Below the pieces are notes generated by a model. It was not told where the DNA came from. It saw only the letters and a program-made list of their open reading frames with translations, and did no database searches. Of a stretch of 64,000 nt of DNA, positions 38,446 through 50,628 are shown one piece after another. Source of the DNA: Dromiciops gliroides (lineage: Eukaryota > Chordata > Mammalia > Microbiotheria > Microbiotheriidae); NCBI RefSeq assembly GCF_019393635.1, contig NC_057862.1, positions 701,471,825-701,535,824 of the forward strand. The letters run 5' to 3'. Made by a program: the position numbers and the translations under genes. The number at the start of each line of letters is the position of its first letter. Within the stretch, counting starts at the first letter, position 1.

Positions 38446-41400
38446 GTGAGTGAGGTGAAAGCAGGTATAGGAGACTTGTCATTACAAGAGGCTTCTATGT
38501 GTTGTGGTGAAGCAAGGGCTTGATTTGGGTTCAGGAAGATGTGCCTCGCAATTCTTTGATAGGAAATTTTTAGCGGTGGCCTCCTGGGCCAGTCCCTTGA
38601 ACCCCATAACCTCAGTTTTCCCATCTGTACAAGGAGGGGGTCGGACTTCATGGCCTTTCAGTTCCCTTCCAGGGATCAATCTATGATCCTATAAGCAGTG
38701 TCACTGTTTGTAATTAGGAGCATGAAATTCTCCTCAAAGTGTAAAAGGGGCCAAGGCTTTTCCATATGAGCTCTTAGACCTTCAAGTCACCAAGCACAGA
38801 AGGGCCTGCTACATGCCTGGCCCTAAGCACTGGGGACATAAAGAGATACAAGGGCTTTCCCCTACTCCCATGGAGCTCACAGTCTGGCGTGGCAAACAAC
38901 ACACCAACAGCTATGTAGAAGCCCACTATGGACAGGATAAGTTGGAGCTGGTCAACAGAGGGAAGGCCCTAAAGTGAAGGAGGGCTGGGAAAGGCTTAGT
39001 GTGGAAGGGGGCTCCAGCTAGGGCTTCAGGGGAGCCAGGGTGGGCATTCTAGCCAACAGGGAGAGGGAGGAAAACCCATGGTGTCAGGACGTAGAGTGTC
39101 CTGTTCACAGAACAGAAGGCAGGCCCTCACCACTGGAGTCTAGCATATCTGGGGCAAATGGAATGAAAGAAGCCTGGAGGAGTAGCAGAGGCATAGGGGA
39201 TGGAGTGCTTTAGCAGCCCCAGAGAGGGTTTTATATTTGATCCTTTTGCTGGGCAGCCACTTACTGGAGGTTAAGTAGGTGGTGACATGGTCAGGTGAGA
39301 GCTTTAGGAAGATGAACTCCGCAACTGGGGGGAGGAATGACTGGACTGGGGGAGATGAGGCAGCCAGACCAACCAGCAGGTCCCTAATAACCCAGGTGTG
39401 AGGTGAATGGCCCTTGAACCAAGACAGGGACAGTTTGGGGAGAAAAGGGGCTGTGTTGGAGAGATGTCACACTGCTGGAATCACAGGACTTTGGAACAGA
39501 TTGAACATGGGGGTAGCGGGTGTGACTGTGGGAGTCCAGGCATGCACGGCACTTCCTCTGAGAGCCTGGACTCTGGGGAGGATGCTTCAGAGAACCTTAG
39601 GAACATTGGAAGAAAGGATGGTTGGGGGAAAGGGGATGAATTTCCTTCTGGACATGGTAAAAGGAGAACCAGGAGGTAGACGACTGGAGGGAATGAGATT
39701 ATTTGCACATGTAAAGGGATTTGCTTTAGTGAGCAGAAAGATGATCTTCTTGTCTGATACTGAGTTCAGAGAGGAAAAGAAGGGCTCTGATTCATGTGAG
39801 ATGAGGGGGATGAGGTAGCTCTTGATAAAGGTCACCCTTTTTAGCGAGAAGGTAGATGGAGGGGTTGGAAGCAAGGCATAAGGGAGGCTTGGGGAAGATT
39901 GAAAATATTTGGAAAAGCTGCTATGTTGAGAAGCACAGGGATTCAGGGTGATGAGAAAGCACTGCCTTGCCACAGTGGGGCCCAGCTGAGATGACGTACT
40001 TAAATTTGTAGTGGACCCAGGAAGCCCGCTTTAAATGATTTTTTTTTTTCCTCTTTCCATTCAAGAACACAAGAGGAGGAGAGAAGGCTACTGCCTTAGT
40101 TGGAAGTCATCTAAGGCTAAGCTTTGCCTAAATCCTCAGCCCAAGTCCCTTTCTGGCTCCATCTGTCTCATTCTTGGAGAACCATTGGTCAGGCTCATGG
40201 AGGTGACCACCCCCTGAGTTTGGGGAGCTGGTAGATAGAGACTCCCAGGTGTGCCATGGTATGAGACCCTTCAGGAGCCTAGAAAGGAGCCTCTGTTGGG
40301 TCTGGTCAGTTTGCATCAGGCTTAGAACCTGAGAAAGGTGACTACCTAAAGGTGATTAGGTGTAAAAAAGAGCTAACACTTGACTGTGGCCAGAGTATGC
40401 ATCTGACAACTAGGAGGGAGACCAGAATGTGGGGACTGTGGCCTGGTGTCAGCTGTGGGCCTAGTCAGGCAATTAGTAAACACTGGTTAAGCACCCTCTG
40501 TTTTTGGTGCTATGCAAAGCCCTGAGCATACAGGGGAAGGTAAAAGACAGTCCCTGCTTTCACAGAGTTCACAGTCTACTATGCAAACATGGGGATGGTT
40601 TAGGAAGAGACAACAGCTCATGAACCTCACTCTTAGCTGATCTCCTCAAAAAGAGAGGGTGCTGGAATGGACAGACGTTTAGTTCAACAGGGAAAGCAAA
40701 GAGGGAGTATAATAATGGTTTAAGGAGAGCAGAATGAGGAAAGAGTAGAAATCAAAATAATAATGTTAAAAATAATAGCACACACTTATTCTTCAGTCAT
40801 TTTTTTCAGTCTTTTCTCATTCTTCCTGACCCCATTTTGGGTTTTCCTGGCAGAGATCATGGAGTGGTTGACCATTTCCTTCTCTACCTTACTTGACCCA
40901 AGAGTAAACTGAGGCAAATAGAGTTAAGTGACTTGCCTGTGGTCACACAGCCAGTGTCTGAGGCCAGAGTTGTACTGGGGAAGATGAGTCTTTCTGACTT
41001 CAGCCCTGGAATTCTGTCCCACTGTACTAAGTAGGTAGTATTTACAAAGCACCTACTATGTGCCGTGCAATATATAAATATGATTTCATTTGATCCTCAT
41101 ACCTCTAGGAGTTAGGTGCTATTATTATGCCCATTTTATAGATGAAGAAACTGAGGCCTCTCTGACCAGGGTCACAAGACTAGCTGGTTTCTATAGTGAG
41201 ACTGGAGCAAGGGTCTTCCTGACTTGAGGTCCAGCATTCTACCCATTGGACCACCAGCTGTATTTTGACATTTAAGTAGAATACTGAACCTGTACCTGAT
41301 TGCTTGCTGCCTCTAGGAGGGAGGAGGAAGGGAGGGAAGGAGGGATAAAAATTGGAACCCAAAGCTATAAACATTTCAGAGATAATTTCACAAATGGAAT

Positions 41401-44400
41401 AACTGCATCAATTTAATTGTAATGTCTAAAAATAACTTTAGCTCTGATTTCTTAAGGAATAAATAAAGCTTATTAGGAGTTTTACCAAGTAAAAAAATAA
41501 AATAAATAGAATACTGTAAAAAGCTTCACACACATCTGGGGTGGAAAACGGGACAGTCGGACAAGCTCTCTTGCTGAGGGATGGAAATGCATTTTTTGTT
41601 TTTAACTTCTTAACCAGTCAATAAAATGAATTACTGGTTACTATATAAAAGATGCTGACTAGCTGTGTGACCCTGGGCAAGTCACTTAACCCCAATTGCC
41701 TCAGGAAAAACAGAGAGTAAATAAAAGATGTATTTTTCTATTGGCTCATCCAAAAGTAGGATATTAAATGATAAATGGACATGAAGGCTAATTGCACATT
41801 TTACTTTGTTCTTTTTTTTTAAAGCAGTGTTTATCTTTAGAACCACCTTTGTAAGGATAGAATTCCTTCAGGTTTAGTTTGTGTTTTCTACCACAGGCAA
41901 ATCAGCAACACTTTTATTGAGACTCTATTGAATTACCTGTCTTACCAACCCATTCTTTTGAGCAGCTGCCAGGGAGACAAACAGTAACATAAATGGAAGA
42001 TTGGGTCAGATCAGGACATGCCTCGGCATTGCAATGGGTGGCACTTTAAGGTCTGTTTTTGTAGAAAGCTTGTGGGCATCCTGTATGGTTTCCTTATGGC
42101 TTCTACCATGCATGCCTGGGAGTCATGGTATTCTGAGCCTGTTACCTCCACAGCCAGTGTGCACACTTATGTAATATCTGAATCTGGTGGTAACAGCTCT
42201 GATGAATCGGAATTGCAAGGCACCTCAGGAATGAGAGAACTACTAAGGTGTAATGACAGATGACCAGCGAGGGTTTCTGACAATTTGCACATGTATAAAC
42301 AACCTTCCTGGAAGTTTGGAAAGAATTTGATGTTGATTAATTAACTGAAAGAATATGTTGCACTTAGTTTGAAGCAGTCAGAGTATGATGTAATCATTGC
42401 ATGATCACCAAAATTATTATTATATGACTGATCATGATGGTTTGGAATCATTGGAGAAAGAATCCTATTTTGGTTAACATGTGCATGTTTGTTGTCCCAG
42501 AGGAAAAATATCTTTGCAAGATATTTGGGCCATTATTTACTGCTTAAGGTGCCATTTACAAATTTTTGGTGCCACCCCTTGGACCACTGTCTAGCACCTC
42601 CAAGAGCTTTGTGAACTACTAAATGTGAATAAGGGATGCAAGAGGACTAACAGTGAATCATCCTGTCCACTTCCTTATGAAAGGATGATGGATTCAAATT
42701 TGTTCATGAGATATATTTCCAGACAGTTATGTTTATTACATGGCATTCATTAATGTTTTAGTGAGCAGAGACATTTAAAGATAAATTATAAACAAGGAAT
42801 AAGTAATGGCTAACCCCCAAAATGCAATGAGCTAGAACAAAATATTATGCCTTAGGCAAATGCAAAAAAAGCAGTGCTGGCATTCATCATGTGATTTCAT
42901 GTACTCCAGCAGAAAAGTCAGATTGAAATTGATCCCCAGGACAATTGCATTATGCTTACTGATAAGTTAGATTATTAAATAACAGGAATATTTACCATAT
43001 GTGTACCAAATGGCATAATGTTTATGAAGATTGAAAGTGCAAGCAGTGAAAGTGAAGAGGCAAGACTGAAAGTGGGGACAATTTGTCTAGTACTATGACC
43101 AGAGCAGGCCCATTCACAAGGTTTGAGTTGTAATCTCACCTGCTGGTATTTGGGTCAAGACACTCTGAACCATTCTGAATTCATGACCTAAGTTGTGAAT
43201 GTAATGAGAATGCCAGTCCTGCCTATGTTAGAGGTTTGTTGTGAGGACCCAATGTGACTGTGTATGAAGCTCTTTGAAAATAAACTCATTCTCTCTTCTC
43301 AGTGTAAAAAAATTATTTATTAATAAGTATATCTAATCTAAAAAATTATATAATTGTACTTCCATGAAAAATTATGATTGTACGAAAAATTATAAGTTTA
43401 GAGAAATTGTAATTGGGTCACAAGTCCTGCGGTGGTCGCCATTGAAATGTGGAATATTTTTGATGACTAGGGCTAATTTGGGGGGCTAAACTGTGGATGA
43501 CTAATCTGGGGACTGTTGACTGACTGGCTATCTGACTGCGTTTAATTTAATGTGCGCTGTTTATAAAGTTCCACCACACTGCTCTACTCCCAAATTGATA
43601 AGCAAAATATTAAGAAGCCTCTTAACCAATAATCAAAGCAGAGTATTTATGAGATACTATTTAAAAAAGAATACAGGGAAATAAAATGTACAACCTGACT
43701 ACTTTCCTGCGGTCTCTTTCCACTGTGTGGGAAAGATCCCACCTGCTGCACTTAGAACTTTTTCAGTACAATAAGGGCCTTAACCACCTCTTGCCTCAGG
43801 GTATTTTCACTTGCTCAGCTAATTTCATTAACTTCGTCTGTACCCTTTCACTTTGTAAATCCCCCTGCTTCTTACTTTCCTCTCCTTACTGCCACCGCTG
43901 AACCCCTGTGTTTCTCTCTCATGGACCTTCTGTCTGTCTGCCCTTCGGCCTCTCTTTTCCCTGCTCCTAGTCCTTCTTGTCTTCTCCTGCGTCCTTGTAG
44001 CCCCGTCTCTAGTCTGCTGTGCTCCAACCTTTCTAATCTCGTCAGCCGCCGCTTGACCTCTTCTCTGCCTCGTCCGTCCAAACCCCTTGCTGTCTAACTC
44101 CCAGGTCTATATATACCTTTTCTTCTCTCCACTCAAATCTCGGGGCTTCCTGCGCCCCCACAGACCAAGCTAATCCTCCAGCCAGGGCTGCGACTGGTGG
44201 GGGCGGGGTGCACTCCAACCTCATGTGCCTCAGCACAGGCTATCTGGGATCTTTTGGATAGCTCTGCTCAGGTCAGAGGGAGCTGGGGGCTTTTTTTCCC
44301 CCAGCTGTCTGACCTGGCGTCTTGTACAGCCTACGGGGCTTTTCGGCTCAGCTGAAGCAGAGAGGGAGGGGTACCAGCCCCTCCCACACAGAAGAGACCC

Positions 44401-44945
44401 TGGGGGCCTAAGGCTTTCCAATCTCAGCCCAAAGGTAGTGTCCCCAAATCAAATTAAATTTCCACATCAGCAATACAGTGATGAAAGACACTTCCAAATA
44501 CCTGTTGATGAAACATATTGTCCACCTCTAAAGAAAGAACAGATATTGATGGAACAGAGACTGAAGCATGCTATTTTTTTACTTTCTTTAATTTTTTTTT
44601 CTTATACCCAAGTTGCTTACTGCCTCATGGAGAGGTGAGGGAGGGAGCAAAGGAGGGATAAAAATTGGAACTCAAAGGTATAAATAAAAATGTTTATTAC
44701 TTAAAGAAAAAAACTATTTTCACATGTTATAAGAAAAAGATTCTATTAAGTAAATATAGTCATCCTTCAGATGTGAGCTAATGACAATTGTAAATGGTTG
44801 ATTCTACCCATTTAAGTTTGAAGACTTTTCTCTTTGCCTGGGGGAAACAGAATGTAAATCACTTTATACTCTACCAGTAAAGGGAAGGGGATATAATTAT
44901 ATATGTGTGTGTATATGTGAAGGTATGTCTATTTGTTTCTTTTAG
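38446..44945 (+). other. Intron between KRAB-B and zinc-finger exon, copy 2
   Basis: Up to about 43,298 it matches 5,922-10,772 of copy 1 with only about ten differences noticed. A retroviral LTR element (43,303-44,466) is inserted near its 3' end, after which an L1 3' fragment (44,471-44,705) and the acceptor region resume. Confidence 0.8.
43303..44466 (-). mobile_element. Endogenous retrovirus LTR with short 5' leader remnant
   Basis: TCAG flanks both sides (43,299-43,302 and 44,467-44,470), and copy 1 holds the empty site near 10,775. On the - strand the LTR runs from TGTGGAAATTT (44,466) to TTCCACA (43,448), about 1,019 bp, with a TATATATAG box near 44,110. After six bases comes a TGGCGACCACCGCAGGAC motif (43,441-43,424) resembling a tRNA-Arg primer-binding site, then about 120 AT-rich bases. 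It is thus more than a solo LTR: a 5' LTR with primer site, the rest lost. A related LTR is at 59,865-60,761. Confidence 0.8.
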
Positions 44946-47473
44946 GAAAGATCAGGCTTGAAATAAAAGAGGCTCCTGCACAGATAAACTTTTCTGTGGA
45001 AGAAACTCAGCAGCAAAGATGCATGAATAATGGTCCCTCTGACTTTGCTGGGAGAGAAATCTGTGCTGTAAAGGAGGGAATCCACCCTGGGGAGGTAACT
45101 TTTGAATGTAATCAGTGTGGAAAGACTTTCCTATCTAGGTTCCGTCTTGTTAACCATCAGAGAATCCACACTGGAGAGGTAAATTTTGAATGTAATCAAT
45201 GTGGAAAGACTTTCAAATGGCGGTTTGAGCTTGTTAGACATCAGAGAATCCACACTGGAGAGAAACCTTTTGAATGTAATCAATGTGGAAAGACTTTTAC
45301 ATGGAAGTCTCTTCTTGTTACACATCAGAGAATCCACACTGGAGAGAAACCTTATGAATGTAATCACTGTGGAAAGACTTTCACATGGAGGTTCGAGTTT
45401 GTTAGACATCAGAGAATCCACACTGGAGAGAAACCTTATGAATGTAGTCAGTGTGGAAAGGCATTCAGAATGAGATATATGTTCACAGAACATCAGAGAA
45501 TCCATACTGGGGAGAAACCTTATGAATGTAATCAGTGTCAAAAGCCTTTCCTCTCAAGGTTCGAACTTGTTAACCATCAGAGAATCCACACTGGAGAGAA
45601 ACCTTTTGTATGTAGTCATTGTGGAAAGACTTTCACATGGAAGTCCAGTCTTGTTAAACATCAGAGAATCCACACTAGAGAGAAACCTTATGAATGTAAT
45701 CAGTGTGGAAAGGCATTCAGAATCAGATACAAGTTCATTGAACATCAGAGAATCCACACTGGGGAGAAACCTTATGAATGTAATCAGTGTGGAAAGCCTT
45801 CCATATCAAGGTTTGACCTTGTTAACCATCAGAGAATTCACACTGGAGAGAAACCTTATGAATGTAATCAGTGTGGTATGACCTTCAGAATCAAACAGAT
45901 GTTCACTGAACATCAGAGCATCCACTCTGGGGAGAAACTTCATGAATGTAATCAATGTGGAAAGACTTTCACATGGAAGTACCTTCTTGTTACACATCAG
46001 AGAATCCACACTGGAGAGAAACCTTATGAATGTCACCAGTGTGGAAATTTTTTCACATGGAGGTCTCAGCTTTTTATACATCAGAGAACCCACACTGGAA
46101 AGAAAGCTTTTGAATGTAATCAATGTGGAAATACTTTCACAATGAAGTCTAGTCTTGTTAAACATCAGAGAATCCACACTGGAGAGAAACCTTATGAATG
46201 TAATCAGTGTGGAAAGACTTTCACATGCAAATCCAATCTTCTTAACCATCAGGGTATCCACTCTGGAGAGAAACCTTATGAATGTAATCAGTGTGGAAAG
46301 ACTTTCACATGGAGGTCCAGTCATGTTAAACATCGGAGAATCCACACTGGAGAGAAACCTTATGAATGTAATCAGTGTGGAAAGACTTTCACATGCAAGT
46401 CCAATCTTCTTAACCATCAGAGTATCCACTCTGGAGAGAAACCTTATGAATGTAATCAATGTGGAATGACTTTCAGAATCAAACGGATGTTTACTGAACA
46501 TCAGAGAATCCACACTGGAGAGAAAATTTTTGAATGTAATCAATGTGGAAAGACTTTTACATGGAGGTCCAGGCTTCTTACACATCAGATAATCCACACT
46601 GAGGAGAAACCTTTTGAATGTAATCAATGTGGAAAGACTTTTAGAATCAGACAGAAGTTCACTGAACATCAGAGAATCCACACTGGAGAGAAACCTTTTG
46701 AATGTAATCAATGTGGAAAGACTTTCAGATCCAGGTCCAATCTTGTTAACCATCAAAGAATCCACACTGGAGTGATACCTTTTGAATGTAATCAGTGTGG
46801 AAAGACTCTCACATCTAGGTCCAATCTTGTTAGACATCAGAGAATTCACACTGGGGAGAAATCTCATGAATGTAGTCAGTGCAGAAAGACTTTCACATCA
46901 AGTTCCAATCTTGCTGAACATCAGAGAAGCCACACTGGAGAGAAACCTTATGAATGCAATCAGTGTGGAATGACTTTCAGAATCAGACAGAAATTCACTG
47001 AACATCAGATAATCCACACTGGAGAGAAACCTTTTGAATGTAATCAATGTGGAAAGACTTTCAGATGGAGGTCCAAGCTTTTTAACCATCAGAGAATCCA
47101 CACTGGAGAACAACCTTTTGCATGTAATCAATGTGGAAAGGCTCTAGCATCCAGGTACAATCTTGTTAGACATCAGAGAATTCACACTGGGGAGAAACCT
47201 TATAAATGTCATCAATGTGGAAGGATGTTCAGACGCAGGTCCCATCTTGTTAAGCATCAGAGAATCCACACTGGAGAAAAACCGTTTGAATGTAATCAGT
47301 GTGGAAAGACTCTCACATCTAGGTACAGTCTTGTTAGACATCAGAGAATTCACACTGGGCAGAAACCTCATGAATGTAGTCAGTGCAGAAAGACTTTCAC
47401 ATCAAGTTCTAGTCTTGCTGAGCATCAGAGAAGCCACACTGAAGAGAAACCTTTTGAATGTAATCAGTGTTGA
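44946..47473 (+). CDS. C2H2 zinc-finger exon, KRAB-ZNF copy 2 (28 fingers)
   Basis: Terminal coding exon in phase with KRAB-B. A spacer nearly identical to copy 1 leads into 28 complete C2H2 modules, then a partial 29th ended by TGA at 47,471-47,473. Linkers are mostly TGEKP. Fingers 1 and 3 resemble copy 1, but most others differ in order and helix residues, so the two proteins should bind different DNA. Nine fingers have Trp at helix position -1. Finger 9 has Ser and fingers 21, 25 and 27 have Leu in place of the core Phe. The predicted role is a nuclear transcriptional repressor that recruits TRIM28 through its KRAB box; KRAB-ZNF proteins of this architecture often target retroelements, but the target here is unknown. 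Confidence 0.93.
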
Positions 47474-47760
<287 letters not shown>

Positions 47761-48508
47761 ATGAATGCAGAAGGGCCTTGCAATGGACTACAGAGCTTTT
47801 TACACAGCAGAAAATTCACTCCGGCTACAAGCCATTCATGGACTCAGTGTGAGAAGACCTTCAGCCAGAGTCCATCTCTTATTTTCTCATTAGAGGATTC
47901 ATACTGGAAAGAAACCTTATGAATGTGTTCATTGGGGATATGCTTACTTTCTGGAACATTGAGGTTCGTGGTAAAGGTTAAATTTTTTGTCAGATTGTAA
48001 CAGAATGGTGAAACAAAGGAAGATAATGCATGCCAAATCTCCAGCTTGCAAAACAAACAAAAAAGGAGGCAACAGGGTCATGAACTGCAGGATTGTGTGA
48101 AAGAAGACATCTGGATGTTCTCAGAAATAGAATGTCTTCAGAATGAGGAAAAGGATTTGTCAGTATTATGTGAACAATGTTTGGAGAGGGGAAGATATCA
48201 GCATTATTTGACCTTAGAGTCCATGCCCTACTAGTAAATATTGGGGAAAATAAGTCTGAAGCAGCTTTAGAGACAGATGTGACATTACTAAAAGGGTCCA
48301 AACAGCCTTCAGTGGCTTTACAATATAACCACCTCTAGTGGTTGATTAGAGAAACTGAAGCTTAGAGATTTGAAGGAACCTGTGTGAGTTCTCTAAAAAG
48401 GTTCAAGACTAAATCCAAGAAGTCCTTCAGTGTCCTTAGTATCCAAACCCTTTAAAAATGAAAGAAATTTTTTTAAACCTCAAAAACCCTAAGAGAGCTG
48501 GAGGGGAA
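47761..48508 (+). other. 3' flank of ZNF copy 2
   Basis: Likely 3' UTR; about 97-98% like 14,241-14,884. It ends with GGAA (48,505-48,508), the left copy of the retroviral target duplication. Confidence 0.6.
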
Positions 48509-48740
48509 TGTGAGATTTAAAATTGGATATTAGATCATAAATCTCCCCTACTTAACCTTTCCCTTAATTTATCTCCCAAACTAGTAAATGGAAGCAGGTT
48601 TTGGTTTTCTAGATAGACCTTTTTTATTTATAGTTATGATAGTCACAAGGTGATGTTGGTTAGAAGGATAGGAAAGTAGAAACACAATACAAATCGTCTT
48701 AAGTCTAAGCTTAGTCTATATTCCTTATAACAACTCACCA

Positions 48741-48788
48741 AACCGACAAGGCCACCAACCGACAAGGCCACCAACCGACAAGGCCACC
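48741..48788 (-). repeat. 16-bp repeat x3 in LTR
   Basis: AACCGACAAGGCCACC (as on +) occurs three times without spacing. The same array is at 56,611-56,658. It lies upstream of the TATA-like box. Confidence 0.95.
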
Positions 48789-48889
48789 TTTGGAGAGAGA
48801 GAGTCCGTGCCGCGCCGTCAGGAGTCCCGCCAAGCAGGCAAAAAGGCCTCTCTCCTTTTCTCCACCCCGGAAGTCAAAAAAAAAAACCC

Positions 48890-49006
48890 GGCAGGCAGTC
48901 TGACATGCGCAGCAGGCGCACTGTACCTGGCAGGCAGTCTGACATGCGCAGCAGGCGGACTGTACCCGGCAGGCAGTCTGACATGCGCAGCAGGCGGACT
49001 GTTCAT
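48890..49006 (-). repeat. 39-bp GC-rich repeat x3 in LTR U3
   Basis: Units start at 48,890, 48,929 and 48,968, each containing GACATGCGCAGCAGGCG. They are repeated at about 56,760-56,876 and, with one unit differing, in the LTR at the window's right end. Direct repeats in U3 usually act as enhancers; that role is inferred. Confidence 0.93.
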
Positions 49007-49083
49007 CTCCTCCCCAAAAGGGTGGTCCTTGAAAAACTGGCGTCTTTCAGTTATCCTAACCGACTGTTAAAAACTTTCATATT

Positions 49084-49548
49084 TTACCACATTTCCCCCC
49101 TTTGCTTCCTCAAGAAACGGAATGTTTCCTTGATGGAACAGTAAAAAGAATATAATAACTTTTGCTGACTAATAATATGCGAACAACAATACAGAAAAGG
49201 AAGAGAGGAAAGTTTTGTCCAGAGGGGCGATTTTTTTTTTTTTTCCTCATGAACCGACGCTTTGACATTAGTCTTGCAAAGGGAGAGCCTCTGCAGAGAG
49301 TACATGTTACAGATAGTATATAACAGAAAGGAGATAGTAAAAGCTAATAAAGCAAAACAGTTCATATAAAGTCTCTGAGTTCTCTTGTCTTCTTGAAGTG
49401 GTAAGATGTCATCAGGAGGAAACTGGATTCTGGTCTGGAAAACTGGATTCTGGACTCTGGACTCTGGTCTGGAAAGCTGGATTTCTTCTTTAACTGTTTG
49501 AATTGCTGTATTTTTTTTTTTACTAAACCTTAGCATAGCATTTTGCAA
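49084..49548 (-). CDS. Small ORF with one hydrophobic segment in the env position
   Basis: 154 codons ending just inside the 3' LTR. Residues about 63-82 are hydrophobic (a possible membrane span). The N-terminal third is polar, with a short repeated QNPVFQTRIQ-like pattern arising from small DNA repeats near 49,430-49,470; the C-terminus is basic. It has no resemblance to an envelope (no C-X6-CC, no fusion peptide) or to any family I recognise. It could be an accessory protein of the element or a chance frame in AT-rich DNA; no splice acceptor was established. Confidence 0.3.
   Translation of the reverse strand: MQNAMLRFSKKKNTAIQTVKEEIQLSRPESRVQNPVFQTRIQFPPDDILPLQEDKRTQRLYMNCFALLAFTISFLLYTICNMYSLQRLSLCKTNVKASVHEEKKKKSPLWTKLSSLPFLYCCSHIISQQKLLYSFYCSIKETFRFLRKQRGEMW
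49092..49105 (-). other. Polypurine tract
   Basis: GCAAAGGGGGGAAA on the - strand lies directly before the 3' LTR TGTGG, the expected primer for plus-strand DNA synthesis. The same tract is at 63,800-63,813 in the second element. Confidence 0.92.
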
Positions 49549-50628
49549 TCAGTAACACTTTTTACCACCATGTGTCTGGATCAAAGTCAAATTTAGTATG
49601 TGTTCATGACACCTGAAAATGTTATGGAAAGGTTATCATACCATATCTCATGGTTCCGAGACAGCCAGTGATTGTGCTAGGCCACAGGTGAATTCAACTG
49701 AGTGAGATAAAAAGATAAGTAAGTTCAGTTAAATTAGGTTAAATTAGGAGGGAGAGAGGATGAATACTGGACTGTGCCTAGTAATTGTGCTCTACATGGT
49801 CACCATCATAAGCAAACCATGGACTTATGTATACCTGTCTCTCCTTTTGTTGCACATATATTCTCTCCAGGGCCTGCATCAGAGTTCACAGCAAGTTAGT
49901 CTCTGAAATGATAAGTTTCCATATTTCTGAAATCTCATTAATTTCACCAAAGACAATATGATGGTAAAAATGTGTGCTATGCTGCATAACTGAGAATATA
50001 TTAGTGATATATACAATAATTCCAAACCATACCCAGAGTATAATGACATATAAATAATAAACGAATGTAAATAGCTGATTATATTAGACATTGTTACATA
50101 ATCTTCTTTTAGACATTATTACATAATCTTCTTTTAGCAAGTAGACCACATCATCTTATACATGAATTCTCTAGTATAACAGTAGCAGATACTTAAAGTG
50201 GTGATTAATTCATCAAAAAGAAATAAGACTTCAATAAGCAAGATTCAATATTCAATAGCATATACTTAAAATGCCTTTGAAAAGTCACTTAGTTCACAAA
50301 ATCGGGTTTTTAAAGAAAAGCAAAAGAAACAAAAGTAAAAAAAAAAAACAAAAAAAAAACAAAGCAAAACCAAAAACCAAAAATAAAAGGCAAAAGATTC
50401 GCTAAGCACCCTTTTGTGCTCTTAAAGAATTTAAAGGTGTGGTGAATTCCAGGTCTTTTCAGTGCCTTTCAAAAGTCAAAACAAAACAAAAAGCAAAAAG
50501 GATTAAAAAAAAAAAATAGGTATAGGGTAGGGAAAAGGGTGGGAGAAATTGAGGTGGGCCAGAAAACTAGGCCATGTGCTTCAGTGCTTTTGCCTGTGGA
50601 AGGAAATGCTTGTTAAATTTTAAGGTAT
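49549..50628 (-). other. Non-coding interval between pol-OTU and 3' end
   Basis: AT-rich, with adenine-rich blocks at 50,330-50,400 and 50,470-50,520 (as on +). The longest frames are about 70 codons and very hydrophobic (49,879-50,091) without support. No envelope sequence is visible. Confidence 0.6.

Larger units (their letters stand above)
48509..49091 (-). repeat. 3' LTR of the OTU retrovirus
   Basis: 583 bp, TG...CA ends. It appears identical at every position to 56,379-56,961. It contains an AATAAA signal on the - strand (48,623-48,628), a TATAAGG box near 48,725, three 16-bp repeats (48,741-48,788) and three 39-bp GC-rich repeats (about 48,890-49,006) in U3. Confidence 0.97.

Noticed and set aside
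48741..49006. CRISPR-like look of short direct repeats
   Set aside because: Repeats are contiguous without unique spacers, lie within retroviral LTRs, and the genome is mammalian.
48807..49144. LTR frames with repeated AGSLTCAAG or MRSRRTVPGRQSD
   Set aside because: Translations of the 39-bp U3 repeats, present in all three LTR copies; no start context or family resemblance.
49879..50091. 70-codon hydrophobic frame in the ERV 3' interval as an envelope fragment
   Set aside because: AT-rich DNA gives hydrophobic translations by chance; no cysteine motif or fusion peptide.
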